The notes under the pieces: model-generated | Told to the model about the DNA's origin: nothing | What the model saw: the letters and a program-made list of their open reading frames with translations, nothing else | Databases searched by the model: none | Shown: positions 6,036 through 13,322 of the stretch, one piece after another | Position numbering within the stretch: the stretch's first letter is position 1 | Layout of the letters: every line of letters begins with the position of its first letter | Assembly: GCF_002104995.1 (NCBI RefSeq) | Contig: NW_024468466.1 | Span: forward strand, 1 to 13,322 | DNA: 13,322 bases | Direction: 5' to 3' | Source of the DNA: Linderina pennispora | Taxonomy: Eukaryota; Kickxellomycota; Kickxellomycetes; Kickxellales; Kickxellaceae | Translations under genes and position numbers: made by a program

Positions 6036-7265
6036 TTATGACATGTCTACATAGAAGTTCATTGACTCATCAATTTTAGCTTGAATCAGTCTATCTTGTA
6101 GTTCTCTCATTGAAGCTTCTAACTCTACTTTTTGTGGTAAAGTACTTCCAACTTCAGCATGTGTTGATCTCTCCTGGTTGTTGCTAGGGTAGTCAAAGTT
6201 AGATAGAACCCAAAGTGTGTGGTGATGTTCAACAGGAACTTTACTAGCTGCTAGGATCTTCTTCATATTGTAGAGTAAGCAACAGAGTTTAAACTGCACA
6301 TTGTATACAGTTGTGTTTCTAATTCTCACAACTTCTCTATTTGATAGTCTCTTAAATGTGTTACCTAGTTCTCCAAATGTGCTCTCAACCATTGATCTAA
6401 ATGACCCAAGTTTGCTATTATATTCTAACTCTGCTTCACTTAAGTTGGTTCCTCTTGGCTTTCTAACTGGTAAGCAAAAGTTATGCATTCCAAAATTCTC
6501 ATTCTCTTCTGCTTCTGTTAACTCTTCCAGAATACTTTGAGGATAACCACCATCTAAAACAACACAATCTACTGGAGAGATGTATTTCAATAGTGACATA
6601 TTCTTAATCATCTTAGAGTCTGGGTGGTCTTTACATTCCTCAGTTGGTGAAACAAGGACAACCATTCCATTCAAATCAATGCAAACTTGTGTTCTATATC
6701 CTGACTTCTTCAACTTGAAGGAATAAAGATTTGGTTTGTATGCACCATTATGTAGAGCTCGTGAGTCATGTCCATCTAACATAAGAGTTATATGCTTAAA
6801 GTTTGTTGGATTCTGAATCTTTGCTGAGATCACTCTTAGTTCTGGAGTGGAGAACATTGTGTGCAAGTAGTGTGAAAGCTTCTTGTTCAACTCACTTAAC
6901 TCTGAGATATAGAACATATTATGAATTACTTGGTAGCTGCTCTTAGGAATAAACCTCTCCATCTCATTGATTGATAGCCCAGCAACTAACTGGTACAAAA
7001 TCAAGAGTCCTTTCTCAACATTTCTGTAAGGACATGGATACTGCTTTCCACCAAATAGAACATTTAAGAAGAAGAACACAGGGATCATTCCAAGTTGCTT
7101 TACAAGTGTATCTTTGATGAGCTTTATTTCTTTCACTTCATGAGCTTCACTCCTATAGTACTTCTGTTGTTTATGTACTAACCAGTCTTCATCAAGAAAT
7201 CTCCACTTTGTTGTGTAGAGCACATTCCACTCCTTCTCTCTTAATTCTTGTAATTGATTGTCCAT
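6036..7265 (-). CDS. DDE_Tnp_4 / HARBI1-IS5-like transposase, intact (unit C)
   Basis: A 409-aa protein, close to the usual size of Harbinger and related DDE_Tnp_4 nucleases, which cut and rejoin element ends in the nucleus. Residues ~75-120 form a DNA-binding region with a helix-turn-helix-like stretch (GLSINEMERFIPKSSYQ). The catalytic triad is visible in family context: Asp at ~164 (LDGHDSRA), Asp at ~238 (VLDGGY) and Glu at ~294 (MVESTFGELGNTFKRLSN). The conserved KKSGYRTQVCIDLNGMV strand lies between the two Asps. The ATG at 7265 is chosen because the related unit B copy starts there; the frame could extend 14 codons to a TTG at 7307, which is unlikely in a eukaryote. It diverges from the 79-aa gene. 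From memory the family resembles transposases of arbuscular mycorrhizal fungi. Confidence 0.88.
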   Translation of the reverse strand: MDNQLQELREKEWNVLYTTKWRFLDEDWLVHKQQKYYRSEAHEVKEIKLIKDTLVKQLGMIPVFFFLNVLFGGKQYPCPYRNVEKGLLILYQLVAGLSINEMERFIPKSSYQVIHNMFYISELSELNKKLSHYLHTMFSTPELRVISAKIQNPTNFKHITLMLDGHDSRALHNGAYKPNLYSFKLKKSGYRTQVCIDLNGMVVLVSPTEECKDHPDSKMIKNMSLLKYISPVDCVVLDGGYPQSILEELTEAEENENFGMHNFCLPVRKPRGTNLSEAELEYNSKLGSFRSMVESTFGELGNTFKRLSNREVVRIRNTTVYNVQFKLCCLLYNMKKILAASKVPVEHHHTLWVLSNFDYPSNNQERSTHAEVGSTLPQKVELEASMRELQDRLIQAKIDESMNFYVDMS

Positions 7266-7316
7266 CTGTGTGAGGTAGTCATAAATAAAAATTTCAACTT
7301 TTATCAATTTTAGAAA
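7266..7316. promoter_or_regulatory. Divergent intergenic promoter region, unit C
   Basis: These 51 bp lie between the transposase and 79-aa start codons. TGTGAGG (7269-7275) and TCATAAAT (7279-7286) are shared with diverged unit B. Confidence 0.45.
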
Positions 7317-7556
7317 ATGGGATCATTCCAGAACTTCTTCAAGCAACATTTAGCTGAGATGTGTGAGGAAGAAAGAGATATGCTTACTCTGCTACTTATT
7401 CATGACTTTGATATGAGTGATGACTTAGCAATACAAGTGCGTAATTGGATCCAACATATTGCTACTGATTGTGAGGTAAGGGTTGAACATGTGTATGATG
7501 TTTGTCATACTTTCCATAGAGATATGGAGAGAATGGTTGCTTATACTATGTTTTAA
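7317..7556 (+). CDS. Conserved 79-aa protein of unknown function, unit C
   Basis: Identical to the unit A and D copies. The ATG sits in AAAATGG, a context suited to eukaryotic initiation, and no Shine-Dalgarno sequence is present. The gene ends TTTTAA, 8 bp from the stop of the convergent 544-aa gene. A GAGGTAAGG string in the middle resembles a splice donor, but it is absent from the unit B homologue and the frame runs through it, so no intron is called. It is compact and probably helical, with no recognised family. Confidence 0.78.
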   Translation: MGSFQNFFKQHLAEMCEEERDMLTLLLIHDFDMSDDLAIQVRNWIQHIATDCEVRVEHVYDVCHTFHRDMERMVAYTMF

Positions 7557-7558
7557 AA
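7551..7558. terminator. TTTTAAAA at convergent gene ends, unit C
   Basis: This octamer overlaps the stop of the 79-aa gene and sits 6 bp past the end of the 544-aa gene, so one site could serve both transcripts. Confidence 0.35.
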
Positions 7559-7564
7559 TGGCTG

Positions 7565-9199
7565 CTATTCAACTGTGATTGTTCTATATCCCACACTTAT
7601 AACTCTTAGATATATTTGTTGCTTTCTTTCTCCTAACTGTTGAGAAATTGCTTTTCCAATAGAACTGTCAACTGGTGTCCTAATAAGAGTTGGCTGTTTA
7701 TCTCTCCCTTTAATAAGAATATCAACATAGAAGTATGAATGTCCTCTAAAAGTATGGAGTGCATAATGTGTAGCTGTAAATTCATCACCTAACTGAAGAA
7801 CATTGTAAGCAACTCTATACAATGAAGGTTTCAGATCTGTATTCTCTTTGATAAATATATGGCTAGTTTCATCAAGTGTGATATTGTCTATTGCTGTTGT
7901 TAATGCATTGATGTTTTCCTCTTTTGCAGAATATTTATCCTCTGACATTTTTGATAGACATATCTTACTCTTTGCTTGCTTACTATCTATCCAACCAATA
8001 TGCATTCCTTTATAGTTAACTAATCCCATCTCTTCAAAAGTGTGATACTGCTTAGTTGTAGGATAAGTTGACCAGAAGGAGTTTCTCTGACTTGGAACAA
8101 TAGTTATATTCTCATCAACTCTTCTAAGAACTTTTTCTGTTTCAAGACCACTCTCAAGTGAATCATATATTTGATAAAGTGTAGGTCTGTTGTTGAATGA
8201 GAGATTAGCAACAACTACCATTGGATCATCATTCTTGTTTAGTTTCTTAATAATTCCTTGCTTCTTTGATGTGATAGAGTTAAACCAATGACAATATGCT
8301 AGAGTATGCTGTTGTCTCACATAAATGCAAACTGTATAACAACTACTAACTTTATCAACAAGTGCTTTCCACTGCTTTTCATAAGAAGTTGCAAATGTTC
8401 TGCATTCATTCATAAACTGAACTGTGTTAAGAAGCAAGTTACTATTCCATTCAACTGTTTGCATCTGAGAAGAATGTACAGTTAGTTCTATCCTAGTCAA
8501 ACCAGAGTTTCTGCAAGCATACAATGTTTCTCCAAAGTTGTGCAAAGTTGGCATTACAAATTCAGAAAGTTTGGAACTAAGAGGATTACGAACTTCACCA
8601 CTCTCAAGAAGCTGAATAAACTTGTTATAAATTTTGTTCTTAACTTTAACATCTCCTTTCTTTGTAAACCAGCTAATACAGTTAGAGCCAGACTTGTGTA
8701 AATCATCTACAACATCTTTCTTTTCAACTCCTCTTTCTAAAAGGTATTTATAGATAATATTTCTAGATGAGATATTCATACAATCCATTGTGATGTCATA
8801 ATTCTGTAGAAATATTTTGTGATCAGCCATAGTAGCAAACTTCACTGTTAACAAAGAACTAGTTATTGCAATGTTTGGGGTAGATACTTTGTAAATAGCA
8901 ACTGGTCCATATTGCTCACTAATCTTGCTTCTAACATACTTATAACCAAAACCTTCTCCAAATACTTTATGCAATCTAACACTAGCTGACTTCTGCTTCA
9001 CCTTTATATCTGATTCACTGCATTTCTCAACAACAACCTCAACAATGAATGAGTCAACAAATATTTCAGAAGAGTGCTTAAATCCAAGTTGCTCTACACC
9101 TCTAGCAGTATACCTAGCATCAGCAACATCAGGCATATTTCTTCTTTCTGACAACACTCTTGTTAGTAATGCTCTTAGTTCACTTTGGAAGGGGGTCAT
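7565..9199 (-). CDS. 544-aa putative replication-initiator-like protein (Rep_trans-like motif order), unit C
   Basis: The family is not recognised with certainty. The N-terminal half carries an ordered set of motifs reminiscent of Rep_trans/phage replication initiation factors, which nick DNA to start rolling-circle replication. These are YDITMD (134-139), SGSNCISWFTKKG (170-182), KVKNKIYNK (185-193, compare the 'RxYdK' strand) and GLTRIELTVH (233-242, compare 'RxElt'). Tyr191 or a neighbouring Tyr would be a candidate nucleophile, but this is a guess. No Walker A helicase motif and no clear HUH pair are seen. The C-terminal half (~289-544) is a separate conserved region, shared with the truncated unit B copy, holding ITIVPSQRNSFW and TFEEMGLVNYKGMHIGW. 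No membrane segment is present. Alternatives are a second transposition protein or a DNA-binding protein of unknown type. The start could be residue 22 instead of the ATG inside the boundary repeat. Confidence 0.8.
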   Translation of the reverse strand: MTPFQSELRALLTRVLSERRNMPDVADARYTARGVEQLGFKHSSEIFVDSFIVEVVVEKCSESDIKVKQKSASVRLHKVFGEGFGYKYVRSKISEQYGPVAIYKVSTPNIAITSSLLTVKFATMADHKIFLQNYDITMDCMNISSRNIIYKYLLERGVEKKDVVDDLHKSGSNCISWFTKKGDVKVKNKIYNKFIQLLESGEVRNPLSSKLSEFVMPTLHNFGETLYACRNSGLTRIELTVHSSQMQTVEWNSNLLLNTVQFMNECRTFATSYEKQWKALVDKVSSCYTVCIYVRQQHTLAYCHWFNSITSKKQGIIKKLNKNDDPMVVVANLSFNNRPTLYQIYDSLESGLETEKVLRRVDENITIVPSQRNSFWSTYPTTKQYHTFEEMGLVNYKGMHIGWIDSKQAKSKICLSKMSEDKYSAKEENINALTTAIDNITLDETSHIFIKENTDLKPSLYRVAYNVLQLGDEFTATHYALHTFRGHSYFYVDILIKGRDKQPTLIRTPVDSSIGKAISQQLGERKQQIYLRVISVGYRTITVE

Positions 9200-9201
9200 T
9201 C
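9190..9201 (-). repeat. Right cargo-boundary inverted repeat, unit C
   Basis: AGGGGGTCATTC is the inverted partner of 5964-5975 and contains the 544-aa gene's first ATG at 9197-9199. Confidence 0.5.
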
Positions 9202-9374
9202 CTGGACTTGTAAATTTTAGTAAATTACAATTTTGTTAGATAGTTATTTGAATAATCGTTTTCAGAACTATTTTTTGCTACTAGATATTTTTGTAACAGA
9301 TATTTATAATTGTTGTGTCCAGAATGTTTTTGTGTGTATAATTGATTTTAAAAATACAAATATTTTTTTTTGCC

Positions 9375-9573
9375 ATTTCACCCAAACCGCCATCGGCATC
9401 TTGGAAAAGTTTCAGTGAACATAATTTCAACCAGAAAGAAAAACCTTTGCATATTTGGGTTAATTATCATTGGGCAACAAAAGTCAATATCTCAATAGAT
9501 GTGGCTAAGCAACCACAAGGAAATTATGTTCACTGAAACTTTTCCAAGATGCCGATGGCGGTTTGGGTGAAAT
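9375..9573. repeat. Palindromic module, 'flop' orientation, unit C
   Basis: The arms at 9375-9428 and 9520-9573 are perfect 54-bp inverted repeats. The centre at 9429-9519 is in the unit B orientation and is 91 bp, missing one G from a GGGG run. Confidence 0.9.
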
Positions 9574-9641
9574 TTTTATTTCACTGAAATTGCCAATAGT
9601 TTAAACATGTATAAATAGTTGTTATGCAGATAACTAGCTCT

Positions 9642-9653
9642 GAATGACCTCCT
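9642..9653 (+). repeat. Left cargo-boundary inverted repeat, unit D
   Basis: GAATGACCTCCT is inverted relative to 12868-12879. Confidence 0.5.
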
Positions 9654-9700
9654 TATTGAAGCATTTTCTATCAATGCAAATTTCTTACTGAGAATTCCTA

Positions 9701-9708
9701 TTTTAAAA
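9701..9708. terminator. TTTTAAAA downstream of transposase, unit D
   Basis: Same octamer, 5 bp past the transposase stop; 3'-end role inferred. Confidence 0.3.
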
Positions 9709-9713
9709 GTTAC

Positions 9714-10943
9714 TTATGACATGTCTACATAGAAGTTCATTGACTCATCAATTTTAGCTTGAATCAGTCTATCTTGTAGTTCTCTCATTGAAGCTTCTAA
9801 CTCTACTTTTTGTGGTAAAGTACTTCCAACTTCAGCATGTGTTGATCTCTCCTGGTTGTTGCTAGGGTAGTCAAAGTTAGATAGAACCCAAAGTGTGTGG
9901 TGATGTTCAACAGGAACTTTACTAGCTGCTAGGATCTTCTTCATATTGTAGAGTAAGCAACAGAGTTTAAACTGCACATTGTATACAGTTGTGTTTCTAA
10001 TTCTCACAACTTCTCTATTTGATAGTCTCTTAAATGTGTTACCTAGTTCTCCAAATGTGCTCTCAACCATTGATCTAAATGACCCAAGTTTGCTATTATA
10101 TTCTAACTCTGCTTCACTTAAGTTGGTTCCTCTTGGCTTTCTAACTGGTAAGCAAAAGTTATGCATTCCAAAATTCTCATTCTCTTCTGCTTCTGTTAAC
10201 TCTTCCAGAATACTTTGAGGATAACCACCATCTAAAACAACACAATCTACTGGAGAGATGTATTTCAATAGTGACATATTCTTAATCATCTTAGAGTCTG
10301 GGTGGTCTTTACATTCCTCAGTTGGTGAAACAAGGACAACCATTCCATTCAAATCAATGCAAACTTGTGTTCTATATCCTGACTTCTTCAACTTGAAGGA
10401 ATAAAGATTTGGTTTGTATGCACCATTATGTAGAGCTCGTGAGTCATGTCCATCTAACATAAGAGTTATATGCTTAAAGTTTGTTGGATTCTGAATCTTT
10501 GCTGAGATCACTCTTAGTTCTGGAGTGGAGAACATTGTGTGCAAGTAGTGTGAAAGCTTCTTGTTCAACTCACTTAACTCTGAGATATAGAACATATTAT
10601 GAATTACTTGGTAGCTGCTCTTAGGAATAAACCTCTCCATCTCATTGATTGATAGCCCAGCAACTAACTGGTACAAAATCAAGAGTCCTTTCTCAACATT
10701 TCTGTAAGGACATGGATACTGCTTTCCACCAAATAGAACATTTAAGAAGAAGAACACAGGGATCATTCCAAGTTGCTTTACAAGTGTATCTTTGATGAGC
10801 TTTATTTCTTTCACTTCATGAGCTTCACTCCTATAGTACTTCTGTTGTTTATGTACTAACCAGTCTTCATCAAGAAATCTCCACTTTGTTGTGTAGAGCA
10901 CATTCCACTCCTTCTCTCTTAATTCTTGTAATTGATTGTCCAT
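9714..10943 (-). CDS. DDE_Tnp_4 / HARBI1-IS5-like transposase, intact (unit D)
   Basis: Identical in protein sequence to the unit C copy at 6036-7265, with the same DDE residues, helix-turn-helix region and ATG choice. Two identical, intact copies in a row point to very recent amplification or ongoing homogenisation and make it likely that the gene is active. Confidence 0.88.
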   Translation of the reverse strand: MDNQLQELREKEWNVLYTTKWRFLDEDWLVHKQQKYYRSEAHEVKEIKLIKDTLVKQLGMIPVFFFLNVLFGGKQYPCPYRNVEKGLLILYQLVAGLSINEMERFIPKSSYQVIHNMFYISELSELNKKLSHYLHTMFSTPELRVISAKIQNPTNFKHITLMLDGHDSRALHNGAYKPNLYSFKLKKSGYRTQVCIDLNGMVVLVSPTEECKDHPDSKMIKNMSLLKYISPVDCVVLDGGYPQSILEELTEAEENENFGMHNFCLPVRKPRGTNLSEAELEYNSKLGSFRSMVESTFGELGNTFKRLSNREVVRIRNTTVYNVQFKLCCLLYNMKKILAASKVPVEHHHTLWVLSNFDYPSNNQERSTHAEVGSTLPQKVELEASMRELQDRLIQAKIDESMNFYVDMS

Positions 10944-10994
10944 CTGTGTGAGGTAGTCATAAATAAAAATTTCAACTTTTATCAATTTTAGAAA
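10944..10994. promoter_or_regulatory. Divergent intergenic promoter region, unit D
   Basis: Same 51-bp divergent region as in units A and C, with the TGTGAGG and TCATAAAT blocks. Confidence 0.45.
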
Positions 10995-11234
10995 ATGGGA
11001 TCATTCCAGAACTTCTTCAAGCAACATTTAGCTGAGATGTGTGAGGAAGAAAGAGATATGCTTACTCTGCTACTTATTCATGACTTTGATATGAGTGATG
11101 ACTTAGCAATACAAGTGCGTAATTGGATCCAACATATTGCTACTGATTGTGAGGTAAGGGTTGAACATGTGTATGATGTTTGTCATACTTTCCATAGAGA
11201 TATGGAGAGAATGGTTGCTTATACTATGTTTTAA
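10995..11234 (+). CDS. Conserved 79-aa protein of unknown function, unit D
   Basis: Identical to the unit A and C proteins. It lies between divergent transposase and convergent 544-aa genes with 51-bp and 8-bp gaps. Function not recognised. Confidence 0.78.
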   Translation: MGSFQNFFKQHLAEMCEEERDMLTLLLIHDFDMSDDLAIQVRNWIQHIATDCEVRVEHVYDVCHTFHRDMERMVAYTMF

Positions 11235-11236
11235 AA
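11229..11236. terminator. TTTTAAAA at convergent gene ends, unit D
   Basis: Shared palindromic octamer between the ends of the 79-aa and 544-aa genes; bidirectional 3'-end role inferred. Confidence 0.35.
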
Positions 11237-11242
11237 TGGCTG

Positions 11243-12877
11243 CTATTCAACTGTGATTGTTCTATATCCCACACTTATAACTCTTAGATATATTTGTTGC
11301 TTTCTTTCTCCTAACTGTTGAGAAATTGCTTTTCCAATAGAACTGTCAACTGGTGTCCTAATAAGAGTTGGCTGTTTATCTCTCCCTTTAATAAGAATAT
11401 CAACATAGAAGTATGAATGTCCTCTAAAAGTATGGAGTGCATAATGTGTAGCTGTAAATTCATCACCTAACTGAAGAACATTGTAAGCAACTCTATACAA
11501 TGAAGGTTTCAGATCTGTATTCTCTTTGATAAATATATGGCTAGTTTCATCAAGTGTGATATTGTCTATTGCTGTTGTTAATGCATTGATGTTTTCCTCT
11601 TTTGCAGAATATTTATCCTCTGACATTTTTGATAGACATATCTTACTCTTTGCTTGCTTACTATCTATCCAACCAATATGCATTCCTTTATAGTTAACTA
11701 ATCCCATCTCTTCAAAAGTGTGATACTGCTTAGTTGTAGGATAAGTTGACCAGAAGGAGTTTCTCTGACTTGGAACAATAGTTATATTCTCATCAACTCT
11801 TCTAAGAACTTTTTCTGTTTCAAGACCACTCTCAAGTGAATCATATATTTGATAAAGTGTAGGTCTGTTGTTGAATGAGAGATTAGCAACAACTACCATT
11901 GGATCATCATTCTTGTTTAGTTTCTTAATAATTCCTTGCTTCTTTGATGTGATAGAGTTAAACCAATGACAATATGCTAGAGTATGCTGTTGTCTCACAT
12001 AAATGCAAACTGTATAACAACTACTAACTTTATCAACAAGTGCTTTCCACTGCTTTTCATAAGAAGTTGCAAATGTTCTGCATTCATTCATAAACTGAAC
12101 TGTGTTAAGAAGCAAGTTACTATTCCATTCAACTGTTTGCATCTGAGAAGAATGTACAGTTAGTTCTATCCTAGTCAAACCAGAGTTTCTGCAAGCATAC
12201 AATGTTTCTCCAAAGTTGTGCAAAGTTGGCATTACAAATTCAGAAAGTTTGGAACTAAGAGGATTACGAACTTCACCACTCTCAAGAAGCTGAATAAACT
12301 TGTTATAAATTTTGTTCTTAACTTTAACATCTCCTTTCTTTGTAAACCAGCTAATACAGTTAGAGCCAGACTTGTGTAAATCATCTACAACATCTTTCTT
12401 TTCAACTCCTCTTTCTAAAAGGTATTTATAGATAATATTTCTAGATGAGATATTCATACAATCCATTGTGATGTCATAATTCTGTAGAAATATTTTGTGA
12501 TCAGCCATAGTAGCAAACTTCACTGTTAACAAAGAACTAGTTATTGCAATGTTTGGGGTAGATACTTTGTAAATAGCAACTGGTCCATATTGCTCACTAA
12601 TCTTGCTTCTAACATACTTATAACCAAAACCTTCTCCAAATACTTTATGCAATCTAACACTAGCTGACTTCTGCTTCACCTTTATATCTGATTCACTGCA
12701 TTTCTCAACAACAACCTCAACAATGAATGAGTCAACAAATATTTCAGAAGAGTGCTTAAATCCAAGTTGCTCTACACCTCTAGCAGTATACCTAGCATCA
12801 GCAACATCAGGCATATTTCTTCTTTCTGACAACACTCTTGTTAGTAATGCTCTTAGTTCACTTTGGAAGGGGGTCAT
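11243..12877 (-). CDS. 544-aa putative replication-initiator-like protein (Rep_trans-like motif order), unit D
   Basis: Identical to the unit A and C copies; the motif layout is described at 7565-9199. The frame is intact up to the right boundary repeat, where the first ATG lies. Confidence 0.8.
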   Translation of the reverse strand: MTPFQSELRALLTRVLSERRNMPDVADARYTARGVEQLGFKHSSEIFVDSFIVEVVVEKCSESDIKVKQKSASVRLHKVFGEGFGYKYVRSKISEQYGPVAIYKVSTPNIAITSSLLTVKFATMADHKIFLQNYDITMDCMNISSRNIIYKYLLERGVEKKDVVDDLHKSGSNCISWFTKKGDVKVKNKIYNKFIQLLESGEVRNPLSSKLSEFVMPTLHNFGETLYACRNSGLTRIELTVHSSQMQTVEWNSNLLLNTVQFMNECRTFATSYEKQWKALVDKVSSCYTVCIYVRQQHTLAYCHWFNSITSKKQGIIKKLNKNDDPMVVVANLSFNNRPTLYQIYDSLESGLETEKVLRRVDENITIVPSQRNSFWSTYPTTKQYHTFEEMGLVNYKGMHIGWIDSKQAKSKICLSKMSEDKYSAKEENINALTTAIDNITLDETSHIFIKENTDLKPSLYRVAYNVLQLGDEFTATHYALHTFRGHSYFYVDILIKGRDKQPTLIRTPVDSSIGKAISQQLGERKQQIYLRVISVGYRTITVE

Positions 12878-12879
12878 TC
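12868..12879 (-). repeat. Right cargo-boundary inverted repeat, unit D
   Basis: AGGGGGTCATTC is the inverted partner of 9642-9653. Confidence 0.5.
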
Positions 12880-13322
12880 CTGGACTTGTAAATTTTAGTA
12901 AATTACAATTTTGTTAGATAGTTATTTGAATAATCGTTTTCAGAACTATTTTTTTGCTACTAGATATTTTTGTAACAGATATTTATAATTGTTGTGTCCA
13001 GAATGTTTTTTGTGTGTATAATTGATTTTAAAAATACAAATATTTTTTTTGCCATTTCACCCAAACCAGCCATCGGCATCTTGGAAAAGTTTCAGTGAAC
13101 ATAATTTCAACCAGAAAGAAAACCTTTGCCATATATTGGGTTAATTATCATTGGGCCAACAAAAGTCAATATCTCAATAGATGTGGCTAAGCAACCACAA
13201 GGGAAATTATGTTCACTGAAACTTTTCCAAGATGCCGATGGCGGTTTGGGTGAAATTTTTATTTCACTGAAATTGCCAATTAGTTTAAACATGTATAAAT
13301 AGTTGTTATGCAGATAACTAGC
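12880..13322. other. Noncoding junction region at the right window edge
   Basis: This is the same layout as the other junctions (AT-rich part, palindromic module, TATAAATA at 13294-13301, unit boundary sequence at 13310). It contains extra bases in poly-T runs near 12950-13050, an inserted A in the left arm and several one-base changes in the centre. No gene is supported; a minus-strand frame of 61 codons over the module is a by-product of these indels. Confidence 0.65.
13054..13256. repeat. Palindromic module, 'flop' orientation, unit D
   Basis: The left arm at 13054-13108 has one extra A relative to the other units, and the right arm at 13203-13256 is a standard 54 bp. The centre is in the unit B/C orientation but carries several one-base indels, most likely sequence error at the window edge. 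Confidence 0.85.

Larger units (their letters stand above)
5948..9625. mobile_element. Tandem unit C, complete type 1 element
   Basis: This is the cleanest full-length unit at 3678 bp, with all three genes intact and a complete junction region. It is the best reference copy for the element. It differs from D mainly by homopolymer-length changes in the junction region. Confidence 0.9.
9202..9713. other. Noncoding junction region between units C and D
   Basis: AT-rich DNA at 9202-9374 is followed by the palindromic module at 9375-9573, TATAAATA at 9610-9617, the unit boundary sequence from 9626, and the boundary repeat at 9642-9653. Compared with unit B it has one extra T in the poly-T run before the module and one missing G in the centre. 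No gene is supported. Confidence 0.7.
9626..13309. mobile_element. Tandem unit D, complete type 1 element
   Basis: All three genes are intact and give the same proteins as unit C. The junction region at the right edge carries about eight small indels not seen in other units, probably sequence error. Bases 13310-13322 repeat the unit start, so another unit, or the window start if circular, follows. Confidence 0.88.

Noticed and set aside
6301-6540. Plus-strand 79-codon frame opposite the transposase
   Set aside because: Antisense shadow of the conserved DDE domain; it starts with TTG and has no counterpart in unit B.
7266-7307. Fourteen extra N-terminal codons of the transposase from a TTG
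   Set aside because: The unit B homologue starts at the ATG aligned with 7265, and the extension overlaps conserved intergenic blocks.
7460-7490. Possible intron donor GAGGTAAGG in the 79-aa gene
   Set aside because: The frame is open throughout and the type 2 homologue has GAAGATAAGG without the GT, while protein alignment continues across it.
9045-9239. Plus-strand 64-codon frame opposite the 544-aa gene 5' end (also 3101-3295 and 12723-12917)
   Set aside because: It is a shadow of a strongly supported minus-strand gene, identical only because the DNA is repeated, and the region is missing in unit B.
1-13322. CRISPR array or bacterial operon interpretation
   Set aside because: The repeats are kilobase units with genes. 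There are no short spaced repeats, no Shine-Dalgarno sequences, and gene orientation is not operon-like.

Overview
This AT-rich window is almost entirely a head-to-tail array of one mobile or extrachromosomal element. No host gene, tRNA, rRNA or CRISPR array is visible. Four units can be counted from a repeated 'gcagataactagc' boundary: A (1-3681), B (3682-5947), C (5948-9625) and D (9626-13309). The last 13 bases are the start of a fifth unit and repeat the first 13 bases of the window, so the sequence is either part of a longer tandem array or one or more circles written linearly.

Units A, C and D are near-identical (type 1). Each packs three genes with almost no spacing: a DDE_Tnp_4 (HARBI1/IS5-like) transposase on the minus strand; a divergent 79-aa protein of unknown function on the plus strand; and, convergent with it, a 544-aa minus-strand protein. 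The order of motifs in the 544-aa protein suggests a distant relative of rolling-circle replication initiators of the Rep_trans type. About 440 bp of noncoding DNA joins the units. It carries a 200-bp inverted-repeat module made of 54-bp perfect arms around a 92-bp asymmetric centre.

Unit B is a chimera. Its last ~430 bp and first ~28 bp match type 1, but the interior (about 3710-5511) comes from a diverged relative (type 2). Its transposase is cut just before the first catalytic Asp, its 544-aa homologue has lost the N-terminal half, and its 79-aa gene is whole. It looks like a defective or satellite unit sharing the terminal region of the full-length units.

The two most interesting signals are these. 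First, the 92-bp centre of the module is exactly inverted in unit A relative to B, C and D, a flip/flop state. Second, the type 1/type 2 switch points in unit B fall on a short inward-facing inverted repeat, GAATGRCCYCCT, which bounds the gene cargo in every unit.

Organism: probably a eukaryote (protist or early-diverging fungus). The transposase family, the lack of Shine-Dalgarno sequences, the long minus-strand genes without operon spacing and the low GC all fit. From memory the transposase resembles proteins of arbuscular mycorrhizal fungi, but this is unverified. Single-base indels are concentrated in the first ~740 and last ~370 bases, which looks like long-read error near contig ends; the broken transposase in unit A is therefore probably an artefact.
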